Assembly: GCA_963712765.1 (NCBI GenBank)
Contig: CAVQIX010000004.1
Span: forward strand, 62,001 to 126,000
Direction: 5' to 3'
Length of the DNA: 64,000 nt
Source: CAXMST01 sp963712765
GTDB taxonomy: Bacteria > Actinomycetota > Thermoleophilia > Solirubrobacterales > 70-9
Made by a program: the position numbers and the translations under genes. This document shows positions 26,565 to 35,476 of the stretch, one piece after another. The notes under the pieces were generated by a model. That model searched no databases. It saw only the letters and a program-made list of their open reading frames with translations, and had not been told where the DNA came from. Positions within the stretch are counted from its first letter, which is position 1; the number at the start of each line of letters is the position of its first letter.

Positions 26565-28220
26565 ATGCTCAACATCATTCTCTGGCTCCCGCTGGCGGTC
26601 GGCCTAGTCTGCTTCCTGCTGCCGCGCAACCTCGTCGGCTGGGTCTCGACGCTCGGCTCGCTGGTCGGCCTCGGCCTCGCGATCGCGCTGATCTTCGACT
26701 TCACGACCGGCTCGGGCGGTCTGCAGCACGTGGTCTCCGAGAGCTGGATCCCGGGCCTCGGCGTCCGATACGAGCTTGGCGTCGACGGAATCAGCCTGTT
26801 CATGGTGCTGCTGACCGCGATCGGCTGGCTGGCGGCCAACCTCTATTCGGCCTTCCAGCGGCCCGACAGCGCCCCCAATTACTTCTTCATGCTCGGCCTC
26901 GCGCAGACCGCGACCGTCGGCGCCTTCCTCGCCCAGGACCTGCTCCTGTTCGTCCTCTTCTTCGACCTGATGCTGATCCCGTTCTACATCCTGATCGGGG
27001 TCTGGGGAACCGGCGACCGCATCCAGGCGACGCTGAAGATGATCATCTACACCTTGATCGGCTCGCTGCTGATGCTGATCGCGGCGATCGCGACCGCGGT
27101 GCTGAGCCAGGACGCGCTCGGGCAGCTCACCTTCAACATGCAGGCGCTCGCCTCCGCGCCGCTTGCGCTCGGTGACCAGCAATGGATCTTCTGGTTCTTC
27201 GCCGCCGCCTTCCTGGTCAAGATGCCGGCCTTCCTCGTCCACGGCTGGATGGCCGACGCCTACCGCGCCTGCCCGTTGCCGGTGCTGGCCCTGCTCAGCG
27301 GCGTGCTCAGCAAGGTCGCCGCATACGGCTTCCTCCGCATCGTCCTCCCCACCTTCCCCGACGCGACGATCCAATACCAGGAGGTGCTGATGATCATCGC
27401 GGTGGTCTCGATCCTCTACGGATCGGTGATGGCCTTCACCCAGACCAACGTGCGCCTGATCGCCGGTTACTCCTCGATCGCCCAGCTCGGCTTCATCACG
27501 CTCGGGATCTTCGCCCTGCGTCCCGACGGGGCCGACGGCTCAGTGATCCAGATGTTCAACCACGGCCTGGTCGTGATCCCGGTCTTCTTCATCATCGCTC
27601 TGCTCTACGAGCGCTTCGAGACCGAGGACATCACCGAGATGGGCGGGATGGCGAGGCGGGCCCCGATCCTCGCGGTGCTGTTCATCATCGTCACGATGGC
27701 GACGCTGGCGATTCCCGGCTCGGCCAACTTCGTCGGCGAGTTCTACATCCTCACCGGCGCCTTCGAGAGCAAGGTCGCGCTGGCGCTGATCGCCGCGCTC
27801 GGGATCGCGCTGGCGGCCTTCTACGCGCTGCGCCTGTTCCAGCGCTCGATGCACAACCGCCTGCCCGAGGGCCAGAGCTCCCGGGAGATCACCCTCGCCG
27901 AGGCTTCGGTGATCGCGCCGCTGGTGATCTGCATCGTCGCGATCGCGCTCTACCCGGCGCTGATCCTCGACCGCGGCGCCGCCTCGGTCGAACGGGTCAT
28001 CGGGGCGGTGGCGTTCGCGGACTGCGGGGAGGAAGCGCTCGAGGCGTTGGAGGAGGACTTCTCGCCGGAGGGTGCCGGACCGCTGGCGGCCTGCGCCGAG
28101 CAGTACGGCCTCGGCAGGGACGAGGGCCAGGAGGAGGAGCCGACGGGCTCGGGCGCGGACCTCGAGGCGTCGGCCACGCCGCCTGCCGCTGCGAGTGAAC
28201 CGGGAGTGGTGCTGCCATGA
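26565..28220 (+). CDS. nuoM: NADH-quinone oxidoreductase subunit M
   Basis: This is a 551-residue antiporter-like subunit with the central lysine in FLVKMPAFLVHGWMADAYR and the TM12 glutamate in ANFVGEFYIL. At the TM5 position where most NuoM proteins have Glu (FFE-M-LIP) it has Asp134 (FFDLMLIPF), so the carboxylate is kept one carbon shorter. A 90-residue hydrophilic acidic tail rich in Glu, Ala and Gly extends past the last helix, which is unusual. The stop overlaps nuoN (ATGA). Confidence 0.96.
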   Translation: MLNIILWLPLAVGLVCFLLPRNLVGWVSTLGSLVGLGLAIALIFDFTTGSGGLQHVVSESWIPGLGVRYELGVDGISLFMVLLTAIGWLAANLYSAFQRPDSAPNYFFMLGLAQTATVGAFLAQDLLLFVLFFDLMLIPFYILIGVWGTGDRIQATLKMIIYTLIGSLLMLIAAIATAVLSQDALGQLTFNMQALASAPLALGDQQWIFWFFAAAFLVKMPAFLVHGWMADAYRACPLPVLALLSGVLSKVAAYGFLRIVLPTFPDATIQYQEVLMIIAVVSILYGSVMAFTQTNVRLIAGYSSIAQLGFITLGIFALRPDGADGSVIQMFNHGLVVIPVFFIIALLYERFETEDITEMGGMARRAPILAVLFIIVTMATLAIPGSANFVGEFYILTGAFESKVALALIAALGIALAAFYALRLFQRSMHNRLPEGQSSREITLAEASVIAPLVICIVAIALYPALILDRGAASVERVIGAVAFADCGEEALEALEEDFSPEGAGPLAACAEQYGLGRDEGQEEEPTGSGADLEASATPPAAASEPGVVLP

Positions 28221-29791
28221 CCTTCGACGCCCCCACGATCGACTACGCAGGGCTCTCGCCCGTGATTGCGCTGGTCGCCGGGATCGTGATCGTGCTGATG
28301 GCCGGCCTGATCGGTGACCGCGGCAACCGGCACCTGTCGGCGCTCCTGACCCTGGCCACGCTCGGCACCGCGGCCGGATTGATGATCTGGCAGCTGTCGG
28401 AGCCGGCGCAGGATCTGGTCTCGGGCGCGCTGCGGATCGACGGCCTGGCGATCACCGCCGGACTGATCTGCATCGCGGCAGCGGCGCTGGTCGTGCCGCT
28501 GATCAATCGCGACGTCGCCGCCGAGGAGGCCGGCTACCCCGAGACGCACGTGCTTCTGCTCAGCTCGGTGCTGGGGATGGTGCTGCTGGCGATGTCGCAG
28601 AACCTGATCAGCTTCTTCATCGCACTCGAGCTGCTCTCGATCCCGCTCTACATCCTCTGCGGCAGCCACCGGACGCGACCGAAGTCGCTGGAGTCGGGGC
28701 TCAAGTACCTGATCGTCGGTTCGCTCGGCTCCGCAACCCTGCTCTACGGACTCGCCTTCGTCTACGGCGGCTCCGGCGCCACCAACTTCAACGAGATCGC
28801 AGCCGGGATCGGGACCGAGCTCTCCGATGATCCGCTGATCCTGATCGGCGTCGCCTTCTGCGCCGTCGGCCTCGCCTTCAAGGTGTCGGTCGCTCCCTTC
28901 CACCAGTGGACACCCGACGTCTACCAGGGCGCCCCGACCCCGGTGACCAGCTTCATGGCGGTTGCGACCAAGGCGGCCGCGTTCGCGGTCTTCACCCGCT
29001 TCTTCATCGTCGCGCTCAACCCGACGATCCCCGAGTGGCAGCCGGCGCTGGCGGCGCTGGCGGCGATCTCGATCGTCGTCGGCAACGTCGGTGCGCTCCG
29101 GCAGACCTCGATGAAGCGGATGCTCGGCTACTCGGGCATCGCCCAGGGCGGCTACATGCTGGTCGGCTTGCTGGTCGCCGTCGAGGCCGGGGTCAGCGCC
29201 CTGATCTTCTACCTCGCCGTCTACGCCTTGATGAACATAGCCGCCTTCACCGTGATCGTCATCCGCGAGCGCGAGACCCCCTTCGGCGACGACATCGCCG
29301 GGCTCGAGGGGCTCGGCCGTGACCGGCCCTCGCTCGCCTGGCCGATGACGATCGCAATGCTGGCGCTGGCCGGGCTGCCGGGCACGGCCGGCTTCATGGG
29401 CAAGCTGTTCCTGCTCGAGGCCGCGGTCGAGGGCGACTACACCTGGCTCGGTGTGATGATCGTGATCGGGTCGATGATCTCGCTCGGCTACTACCTGCGG
29501 GTTATCGCCGCGGTCTGGATGCGGCCCGCCCCGAAGCGGATGCCGGCGATGGCGGGAGCGGCAACGGAGGCCGCCGCCGAGGGCCCGGCGACGGGCGAGC
29601 GGGTCCAGGTCACGGCCGGCCGCGCCTACGGGGGCGGGCCGAGCGGCGCTCGCAACCTCGCCGTCCTGGCGGTGATCGCGATCACCGCGGGCGCGACGAT
29701 CTTCTTCGGCGTCTACCCCGACCCGCTGGTCGACTTCGCCGACAACGCCGGGCGAGCCGTGCTCGAGCAGGTCGCCGGGCTGCTGCCCTGA
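28217..29791 (+). CDS. nuoN: NADH-quinone oxidoreductase subunit N
   Basis: This is a 524-residue antiporter-like subunit. The key charged residues are intact: Glu in FFIALELLSIPLYIL (TM5), Lys in LAFKVSVAPFHQWTPDVYQG (TM7) and Lys in GTAGFMGKLFLLEA (TM12). A 50-residue Ala/Gly-rich hydrophilic loop lies before the last helix. It ends the nuoJKLMN block, and a palindrome follows just past the stop. Confidence 0.96.
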   Translation: MTFDAPTIDYAGLSPVIALVAGIVIVLMAGLIGDRGNRHLSALLTLATLGTAAGLMIWQLSEPAQDLVSGALRIDGLAITAGLICIAAAALVVPLINRDVAAEEAGYPETHVLLLSSVLGMVLLAMSQNLISFFIALELLSIPLYILCGSHRTRPKSLESGLKYLIVGSLGSATLLYGLAFVYGGSGATNFNEIAAGIGTELSDDPLILIGVAFCAVGLAFKVSVAPFHQWTPDVYQGAPTPVTSFMAVATKAAAFAVFTRFFIVALNPTIPEWQPALAALAAISIVVGNVGALRQTSMKRMLGYSGIAQGGYMLVGLLVAVEAGVSALIFYLAVYALMNIAAFTVIVIRERETPFGDDIAGLEGLGRDRPSLAWPMTIAMLALAGLPGTAGFMGKLFLLEAAVEGDYTWLGVMIVIGSMISLGYYLRVIAAVWMRPAPKRMPAMAGAATEAAAEGPATGERVQVTAGRAYGGGPSGARNLAVLAVIAITAGATIFFGVYPDPLVDFADNAGRAVLEQVAGLLP

Positions 29792-29802
29792 GCGGCCGGG
29801 TG

Positions 29803-29814
29803 CGTGGCGCCACG
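29803..29814. terminator. hairpin after nuoN
   Basis: CGTGGCGCCACG, a perfect 12-base palindrome, lies 11 bases past the nuoN stop in the 100-base gap before the convergent protease gene. No T-tract is present; the role is inferred. Confidence 0.3.
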
Positions 29815-29891
29815 GGTCGGTCGTGGTGCCGTCGCTCCAGGTGGCGATCTCAGCCCGCGCTCGGGGAATGGTGGAGGCGCCGGACCTCGGC

Positions 29892-30134
29892 CTAGGGAAC
29901 GCGGCGGCTGCGCTCGCAGCCGGTCGCCCGGTCGCGGTCGAGGCCGCCGTCACAGCGGTCGGCGTCGCGGCCGGCGAGGATCCGGTCGCGGCCGGGGCCG
30001 GCGTCGATGCGATCGTCGCCGTCGGCGGTGCAGATCAGGTCCCTTCCGCCTTTCGAGCGGACGACGTCGTCGCCCCCGAGCGTTGCGATCACGTCGTCCT
30101 TCTTCGAGCCGACGAGGCGCTCGCCGCGGTCGGT
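29892..30134 (-). repeat. RTX-type repeats encoding the protease C-terminus
   Basis: About 80 residues of degenerate G-G-x-D-x-h nonapeptides (LGGDDVVRS, KGGRDLICT, GPGRDRILA). Repeats of this kind bind calcium and fold outside the cell. The end carries a Cys pair (RCDGG...GCERSRR) shared with the three other RTX proteins nearby. Confidence 0.8.
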
Positions 30135-31103
30135 GCCGACGATCGTCGCCACCTTCCCGGCGCACCTGACGGGGCCGACCGAGGGATAGTCCGGGCCGGA
30201 GAAGGTGTAGAGCTTGCGGGCGGCGGAGCGGAACCGGGGACCGTAGATCCGGCTCGCATCCTGACCGTGTCCGTGGCTCGTGCTGGCGACGACGATCGCG
30301 TCCTGGGCGACCCAGCCGCCACCGCTGGCTCCGAAGCCCATGTCGCAGTTGATCCCGATCGAGCGCCGGTGGGCCGGATCGCGAAACGCCCGGGACCCGC
30401 AGCGGATCAGATCCTCGCCGTCGTACTTCGACGCCGGTGAAGCCGGGTAGCCAAAGGCGCGCAGCTTCTTGCCCTTCGCCGGTTGGCCGAAGCCGATCCC
30501 GCGCGATCCGACCGCCTCCTGCAGGGTCTCACCATCGCGCTTGTCAATCCGCAGCATCGCGAGGTCGTAGTCGATCGCCGCCAGCGAGGTCCACTGGCCG
30601 GGCGTGACCGCGTGGGTCGCGCGCCAGATCCCGAAAGGGGTCTTGCCGTTGCGATATCCGGGGACGAAGACGACCGAGGAGACGAAGCCCCCGGTCGCGT
30701 GGTCGTAGACGCAGTGGCCGGCGGTGTTGATCAGGTTACCCCTGCCACTGCTGATCACGGTGGCCGAACAGGTGAAGTCGGAGCCCCCGGCGCTGAAGAA
30801 GAGTCTCCCGTGCACCCGGTTCTCCGGTCGGCTCGGGTTGGCGACCCCCGTCCCCGAGAGCGTCGCCGGCGCGGTCGCCCCGCGTGGAGCGGGCAACGCG
30901 GGCTCGACTGGCGTTGCCGTCTCGGCCGGGACCGGCTGCGCCGCGATCATCTGCGCCCGCGACCAGTTGCGCTCGGCGCCGGGTGCGAAGGAGTGGGCGT
31001 CGACCGCCGGGCCCGGCCGCTGCGCGGAGGCGGTGGAGGCGCCGATCAGCAGCGCCGCCGCCGCGCTGGCCGTCAATGCCGTGGTCAAAGCTCTTGCAAT
31101 CAT
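29892..31103 (-). CDS. secreted trypsin-like serine protease with RTX repeats
   Basis: The protein has 403 residues: a signal peptide of about 28 residues (MIARALTTALTASAAAALL..., ending A-S-A), a propeptide-like segment, a chymotrypsin-fold domain and a C-terminal RTX region. The triad is visible: His in NTAGHCVYDH, Asp in IDYDLAMLRI and Ser in GFGASGGGWV. I chose the ATG at 31103 because it begins the signal peptide and lies downstream of a TATCCT element. It is the first of three paralogous proteases here and is convergent with nuoN. Confidence 0.88.
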   Translation of the reverse strand: MIARALTTALTASAAAALLIGASTASAQRPGPAVDAHSFAPGAERNWSRAQMIAAQPVPAETATPVEPALPAPRGATAPATLSGTGVANPSRPENRVHGRLFFSAGGSDFTCSATVISSGRGNLINTAGHCVYDHATGGFVSSVVFVPGYRNGKTPFGIWRATHAVTPGQWTSLAAIDYDLAMLRIDKRDGETLQEAVGSRGIGFGQPAKGKKLRAFGYPASPASKYDGEDLIRCGSRAFRDPAHRRSIGINCDMGFGASGGGWVAQDAIVVASTSHGHGQDASRIYGPRFRSAARKLYTFSGPDYPSVGPVRCAGKVATIVGTDRGERLVGSKKDDVIATLGGDDVVRSKGGRDLICTADGDDRIDAGPGRDRILAGRDADRCDGGLDRDRATGCERSRRVP

Positions 31104-31135
31104 TCCCGCCGTCGGCTCCCTGCCCGACACGACCG

Positions 31136-31141
31136 AGGATA
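31136..31141 (-). promoter_or_regulatory. -10 element TATCCT upstream of first protease
   Basis: TATCCT on the minus strand, 32 bases before the ATG at 31103, leaves room for a short leader. The rest of the 207-base gap 31104-31310, the longest in the window, shows no gene. Confidence 0.45.
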
Positions 31142-31310
31142 GCGGGGGGCTGAAGCCCCTCAGTCGACTCGGCGACAACGCCAGGCGGAGGGCTGGCGGG
31201 CCGGAAGGAACCGTGGTGAGCCGGGACCCGCGCTCCAGCCCGCACGGGGACGTCGATCGTCAGGATGAGCGGCGAGCGGTATCCCGGGGTGGGCTCCCGC
31301 CACCGGACCG

Positions 31311-32228
31311 ATGATCCCGATCTCCCTCGCCATAGTGGCCGCCACCTGGGCGGGACTCACAGCCGAGCACAGGATGCCCGGGCGCGCCGGGCATGGCTCG
31401 CGGCGAGCGCTCTCGATCGTGCTCTACACGGTGCTGCCGCCTGTCGTCTTCCTCAACCTCGCCGGGGTTGAGCTCGATCGCGACTTCACGGTCGGCATCC
31501 TGCTCGGCCTGCTGGTGGTGGTGATCTGCACCACGGTCGCCTACCTGATCGCCGACCGGCTGCTCGGGCTCGGTCGCGAGGTGGTGGGGGCGGTGATGTG
31601 CTGCGTGCTGGTCGCCAACACCGGCTACCTCGGCTATCCCCTGGTCGCCGCGACGCTCGGCTTCGACCGCCTCGGCGAGGCGGTCGCCTACGACATCGCC
31701 GTCAGCGGCACCTCCCTGTTCATCGGCGCCTTCGCGGTCGGCGCCGCCTTCGGGAACCGGGCCGGCGAGGGGGTGCGTCAGCGCACCCGCGCCTTCTTCG
31801 CCCGCAACATCCCCCTCTACGCCGGTATCGCGGGGGTGCTGGCGCCGGCGAGCCTCGCTCCCGAGATCCTCGTAGACGCCTCGCGGGTAGCGGTCGTGTT
31901 GCTGCTGCCGCTCGGGTTCTTCGCGGTCGGCGCCGCGCTGGCCGAGGATGAGGAGCAGGGCTCGGTGAGGCTGCCGCCGCGCCTGACCCCGGCAGTGGCG
32001 GCGGTGATCGCGGCCAAGGTGATGCTGATGCCGGCTCTCCTCTTCCTGCTCGCGGCGCCCTTGATCGATCTTCCCTCGAGCTTCCTGCTGCTCGCGGCGA
32101 TGCCGAGCGGGCTCAACGCGATGATCGTCGTCCATGCCTACGGCCTCGACCTGAAGACAACCGCGGGCGCCCTGATCTGGACCACCGGTCTGGTCGTGCC
32201 GGTGGCGTTGGTCGTCTCCTTGGTCTGA
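31311..32228 (+). CDS. AEC-family (auxin efflux carrier-like) transporter
   Basis: This 305-residue membrane protein has about ten helices. It shows the family layout of two five-helix halves, with NTGYLGYPLV in the fourth helix and the C-terminal helices with SFLLLAAMPSGLNAMIV. Bacterial members carry malonate, malate or other carboxylates; the substrate cannot be told here. A VOC protein gene follows after 24 bases with its own promoter. Confidence 0.85.
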   Translation: MIPISLAIVAATWAGLTAEHRMPGRAGHGSRRALSIVLYTVLPPVVFLNLAGVELDRDFTVGILLGLLVVVICTTVAYLIADRLLGLGREVVGAVMCCVLVANTGYLGYPLVAATLGFDRLGEAVAYDIAVSGTSLFIGAFAVGAAFGNRAGEGVRQRTRAFFARNIPLYAGIAGVLAPASLAPEILVDASRVAVVLLLPLGFFAVGAALAEDEEQGSVRLPPRLTPAVAAVIAAKVMLMPALLFLLAAPLIDLPSSFLLLAAMPSGLNAMIVVHAYGLDLKTTAGALIWTTGLVVPVALVVSLV

Positions 32229-32240
32229 GGCGGCCCGCGA

Positions 32241-32246
32241 TAGGGT
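32241..32246 (+). promoter_or_regulatory. -10 element TAGGGT, leaderless start of VOC gene
   Basis: TAGGGT ends 6 bases before the ATG at 32253, consistent with a leaderless message. Confidence 0.5.
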
Positions 32247-32252
32247 CGCGCC

Positions 32253-32612
32253 ATGCTCCACCACGTATCGATCGAGGTCGAGCCCGCAGATGCCGAGCGC
32301 TGGGGCGAGATGCTCGGATTGATCGGCTTCCAGCGGATCGAGGCGCCCAAGGAGCTCGGCGACCGGATCCCCTGGTACGAGCGTGAGGGCACCCAGGTCC
32401 ACCTGATCGTCACCGAGGGGGCGACCGCGCCGGCGCTCGGCCACGGCGCCTTCGTCGCGCCCGATTTCGACGCGACCGTCGCCGCGCTCGATGAGGCGGG
32501 ATTCGAGGTCGAGGAGCACCACGAGCTCTGGGGCGAGAAGCGCTCGTTCATCCTCGCCCCCGGTGGCCACCGGGTCGAGATCATGGTGGCGCCGCCGCGG
32601 CCTTCCGTCTAG
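32253..32612 (+). CDS. VOC-superfamily (glyoxalase/dioxygenase fold) protein
   Basis: This 119-residue single-domain protein has paired beta-alpha-beta-beta-beta modules: LHHVSIEVEPADAERW at the start, TQVHLIVTEG, DFDATVAALDEAGFEVEEH and FILAPGGHRVEIMV at the end. Candidate metal ligands are the early His, QVHLI and the final Glu of HRVEIM. The reaction is unknown; family members include glyoxalases, dioxygenases and resistance proteins. Confidence 0.82.
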   Translation: MLHHVSIEVEPADAERWGEMLGLIGFQRIEAPKELGDRIPWYEREGTQVHLIVTEGATAPALGHGAFVAPDFDATVAALDEAGFEVEEHHELWGEKRSFILAPGGHRVEIMVAPPRPSV

Positions 32613-32624
32613 CCGAGATCCGGT

Positions 32625-32640
32625 GCTCCCCGAGGGGAGC
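32625..32640. terminator. bidirectional hairpin between VOC and GH31 genes
   Basis: GCTCCCC-GA-GGGGAGC forms a perfect 7-bp stem in the 40-base gap between two convergent genes. This is the clearest terminator-like hairpin in the window, though without a T-tract. Confidence 0.5.
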
Positions 32641-32652
32641 AAGCGACCAGGA

Positions 32653-33036
32653 CTACCGGCGCTTGACGCGCTCGCAGCGGCGCAAGCGGTCGGCGCGGCG
32701 AGCGCGGACCGTGTCCTCGCCGGGACCGCAATCGACGACGTCACGTCCGCCACCGATCACCTTGACGAAGTCGTCGCCGGATCCGGCCTTGATCCGGTCG
32801 CGTCCGGGTCCGCCACCGACGGTGTCGTTGCCGCCGCCCGCGCGGAGGCGGTCGGCCCCGTTGTGGGCGCGGATCAGGTCCGCTCCGGAGCCGCCAGCGA
32901 TCCGGTCGGAGCCCGGGCCGCCGTTGAGGCAGTCGTCGCCGCGGCGGCCGCGAATCAGGTCCTCCCCACCACGACCGCGGATCCGATCGTTGGCGGTGGT
33001 GCCGACGAGGACGTCGTCGCGGGGCGTGCCGTTGAT
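32653..33036 (-). repeat. RTX-type repeats encoding the GH31 C-terminus
   Basis: About 127 residues of G-G-x-G-x-D-x-h nonapeptides (RGGEDLIRG, GPGSDRIAG, GSGADLIRA, GGGNDTVGG, GPGRDRIKA). They should bind calcium outside the cell. The end, DCGPG...RRCERVKRR, repeats the cysteine-pair and basic-tail pattern of the nearby proteases. Confidence 0.85.
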
Positions 33037-35319
33037 TCGCTCGCAGCTCCGTGGCGCCTGGAACGGCCGCTCGCCGCAGCGGAAGAAGTAGGGAAGGAGC
33101 TCGAGCGGCGCCTCCACCCTGCTGTATCCGGGGCCCTCGAAGCGCTCTTTGGTCTCGGGGTGTCGCCAGCAGCCCTCCGGGAAGTACACCCGTCGGGCGG
33201 TCGCATCCTCCCTCACCACAGGCGCGACGAGGACGTCTCCTCCGAGCATCCACTGCTGGTCCTGCCTGGCAGCCTCGCGGTCGTCCGGGTACTGCAGCCA
33301 CAGAGGGCGCGTTGGCGGCACGCCGCGGCGCGTCGCCCGCTTCCACAAGTCGCGAAGATAGGGGCGGGCCTTGGCGTGGAGGCGGGCGAGCCGTCGATAG
33401 ACGCGGACCGTCTCGCGATCGAAGGTCCAGGGCATGTGGGTCCCGGCCGCGACCGAACCGTGCAGCCGGAACAGCGGCGAGAGCGCGGCCCACTCCGCCC
33501 AACGGACGAACAGCTGCTTGGTGGTCGGCTCGAAGGGGCCGATGTCGAAGTAGCCGCCGATGTCGGTGCTGAAGCCGTAGTTGCCGCTGACCGCGCGGTT
33601 GAGCATGTCGGTGGTCAGCGAGGCGATTCCCGATGCCCGGGACCAGTCGGTGGTCGAATCGCCGGCGAAGTTGGCGCCCTCGTAGGCGGCCGCGCCGGGC
33701 GTGCCGCTGTAGCCGCCGCGGGTGTAGAAGAAGATCTCCTCCCCTGTCTCCCGTTTCCAGCGGGTCAGCTCTTTGCGGGTGGCACGGTGGGCAAGGACCG
33801 CGAGCCGATTGTGCATGGTCGTCCCGGTCGAGCCGTCCTTGAAGTGCATGTCGGCCATCACCTGCTCGCCGAAGTCCTGCATGAAGCCCTTCGCGCCGAG
33901 CTCGAGACCCTCGCGGATCCGGCCCTGCCACCAGGCGACAGCAGTGGGATCGGTGAAGTCGATCATCGCCGCGTTGCGGAAGAAGTTCGAGGTGAAGACG
34001 TATGGCGACCCGTCGGCCTGGGTGGCCACGTAGCCTTTGTCGAGGGCCTCACGATAGTCGGCGGGATCGTCGGTGCCGATCTCGTCCTCGCCGACGAAGA
34101 GGCGGAAGTAGAGCATCGGCCGGATCCCGAGATCGACGAGCCGATCGATGACGTCGGCGAGCTGCTCGCGGGTGAGGAACTCCCAGCCCTCGATCCCGTA
34201 GGCGTCGGTCGGAGTGCCGGTCCTGCGGATCTCGCGGATGTCGTCGCGGACCCGCGCGAGGTAGTCGGAGGCGCTGTCGAGGGGGAAGTTGACCGAACGC
34301 ACCAGCAGGGACCCCTGGGCCCACTTCGGCGGCACCCGGTGACGACCGTTGAGCGCGCTGACCGCGCCAACCGCGCGCTTGACGGATCCCGGGAGCACCG
34401 AGTAGTCGATCCTGCGGCCTGCCACCTCGACCTGCCAGGCGTCGGGCCGATCGGAGGCCATCCGCCAGTGCGAGATCTCGTCACGGTCGAGCAGGAACCC
34501 GTAGCCACGGTCGGAGACGAAGGAGCTGTGCACGTAGTAGGCGGCGGACTCGCCGTTCGGGAACAGGTAGCGATCGCGCTCGGGGTTGGTCGGGGCCGTG
34601 ATCCCGGTGGCGGTGCCGGAGCCGACGTTCTGCTGCTGCAGCCAGTTGTAGAGGTCCTGGCCTCTTTGGTCGAGGTAGCTGTGGCGTCCCCCGAACCCGT
34701 GGAAGGCCTCGCTGCGGACCGAGGAGAAGGAGTCCGCCATCGCCGCCACTCCCTGCCGGGGTGTGACCTCGGCCGTGACCTCGAAGCCGCCGTCGACGCC
34801 CGGCGCGATCCGGGCCTCGACCTCGCGACCGCTCGGGTCGTCGGTGGCGAGCAAGAGGTCGGCGCCGCCGTCGCGTGCGCTCGCCTCGGTGACCTCGGTC
34901 GCGCCGTAGATCGTCCCGGCCCTGACCACGCTCTGCAGCGTTGCGTACCACTGCGGGATCGCGGTCTGCTGATTGACGGTGTGGGCGCCGACGAGGAAGC
35001 CGAAGGGGCGGTAGCTGGTCGGCGGCGGGTCGGAGCCAAGGCCGAACTGGCTCTGCGGGACCGGTGGGACGACGGTGGGCGAGGCCTCGCCGGCGAACTG
35101 CTCGAGCACGACGCTGCCATCGGGATCGCGGAAGGAGATCCGCAGGGGCGAGCGCCGGATCTCGGCCCTGGAGCCATCGGCGGCGTCGACCGTGATCGTC
35201 TCCGGACCGATCTCGACCGCGGCCGAAGCCTGGCCGGGAGCCGAGAGGGCAGCCGCGATCACCGCAACAGCGATCAATCCGCGGCCGCCGGTCAGCCCCT
35301 GCCGTAGTCCGAGTCCCAT
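32653..35319 (-). CDS. secreted glycoside hydrolase family 31 with RTX repeats
   Basis: The 888-residue protein has a signal peptide (about 33 residues, ending GQASA), the GH31 N-terminal beta domain, the catalytic barrel and C-terminal domains, then RTX repeats. The nucleophile is Asp482 in GFMQDFGEQV and the likely acid/base is Asp554 in FAGDSTTDW; STDIGGY and FVRWAEWAALSPLFRLHG fit the family. The layout resembles YihQ-type members, but the Q-R-W residues that bind the sulfonate in sulfoquinovosidase are not seen in the matching loop (IEGWEFLTREQL), so an alpha-glucosidase-like activity is more likely. I chose the start at 35319, after a TAGCGT element; an in-frame ATG exists at 35358. Confidence 0.87.
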   Translation of the reverse strand: MGLGLRQGLTGGRGLIAVAVIAAALSAPGQASAAVEIGPETITVDAADGSRAEIRRSPLRISFRDPDGSVVLEQFAGEASPTVVPPVPQSQFGLGSDPPPTSYRPFGFLVGAHTVNQQTAIPQWYATLQSVVRAGTIYGATEVTEASARDGGADLLLATDDPSGREVEARIAPGVDGGFEVTAEVTPRQGVAAMADSFSSVRSEAFHGFGGRHSYLDQRGQDLYNWLQQQNVGSGTATGITAPTNPERDRYLFPNGESAAYYVHSSFVSDRGYGFLLDRDEISHWRMASDRPDAWQVEVAGRRIDYSVLPGSVKRAVGAVSALNGRHRVPPKWAQGSLLVRSVNFPLDSASDYLARVRDDIREIRRTGTPTDAYGIEGWEFLTREQLADVIDRLVDLGIRPMLYFRLFVGEDEIGTDDPADYREALDKGYVATQADGSPYVFTSNFFRNAAMIDFTDPTAVAWWQGRIREGLELGAKGFMQDFGEQVMADMHFKDGSTGTTMHNRLAVLAHRATRKELTRWKRETGEEIFFYTRGGYSGTPGAAAYEGANFAGDSTTDWSRASGIASLTTDMLNRAVSGNYGFSTDIGGYFDIGPFEPTTKQLFVRWAEWAALSPLFRLHGSVAAGTHMPWTFDRETVRVYRRLARLHAKARPYLRDLWKRATRRGVPPTRPLWLQYPDDREAARQDQQWMLGGDVLVAPVVREDATARRVYFPEGCWRHPETKERFEGPGYSRVEAPLELLPYFFRCGERPFQAPRSCERINGTPRDDVLVGTTANDRIRGRGGEDLIRGRRGDDCLNGGPGSDRIAGGSGADLIRAHNGADRLRAGGGNDTVGGGPGRDRIKAGSGDDFVKVIGGGRDVVDCGPGEDTVRARRADRLRRCERVKRR

Positions 35320-35330
35320 GGTCGCCTCGA

Positions 35331-35336
35331 ACGCTA
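35331..35336 (-). promoter_or_regulatory. -10 element TAGCGT upstream of GH31 gene
   Basis: TAGCGT on the minus strand ends 11 bases before the ATG at 35319 and argues against the in-frame ATG at 35358. Confidence 0.4.
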
Positions 35337-35458
35337 ACAGCGAGCGGGAGCGAAACAATGACGAGGACCTACCGGCGTCAGCCGGCCGCGCCCCGGCGCC
35401 GGCGGACTCGCCCGCACCTTGCGCGGAAAGCGGTCGCCGAGTGCGCCGCCGCAGGCCC

Positions 35459-35464
35459 TAGGAT
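35459..35464 (+). promoter_or_regulatory. -10 element TAGGAT upstream of thyX-like gene
   Basis: TAGGAT ends 12 bases before the ATG at 35477 in the gap divergent from the GH31 gene, giving at most a few bases of leader. Confidence 0.45.
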
Positions 35465-35476
35465 CGCCTACCCCGA

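Noticed and set aside
32491..35307. 938-residue plus-strand frame opposite the GH31 gene
   Set aside because: The GH31 frame has a signal peptide, catalytic motifs and RTX repeats; the opposite frame is Ala/Val/Gly-rich with repetitive GADQV-like runs produced by the RTX DNA read backwards.
32653..35319. GH31 protein as a sulfoquinovosidase
   Set aside because: Overall layout resembles YihQ, but the Gln, Arg and Trp that bind the sulfonate are not seen in the matching loop.
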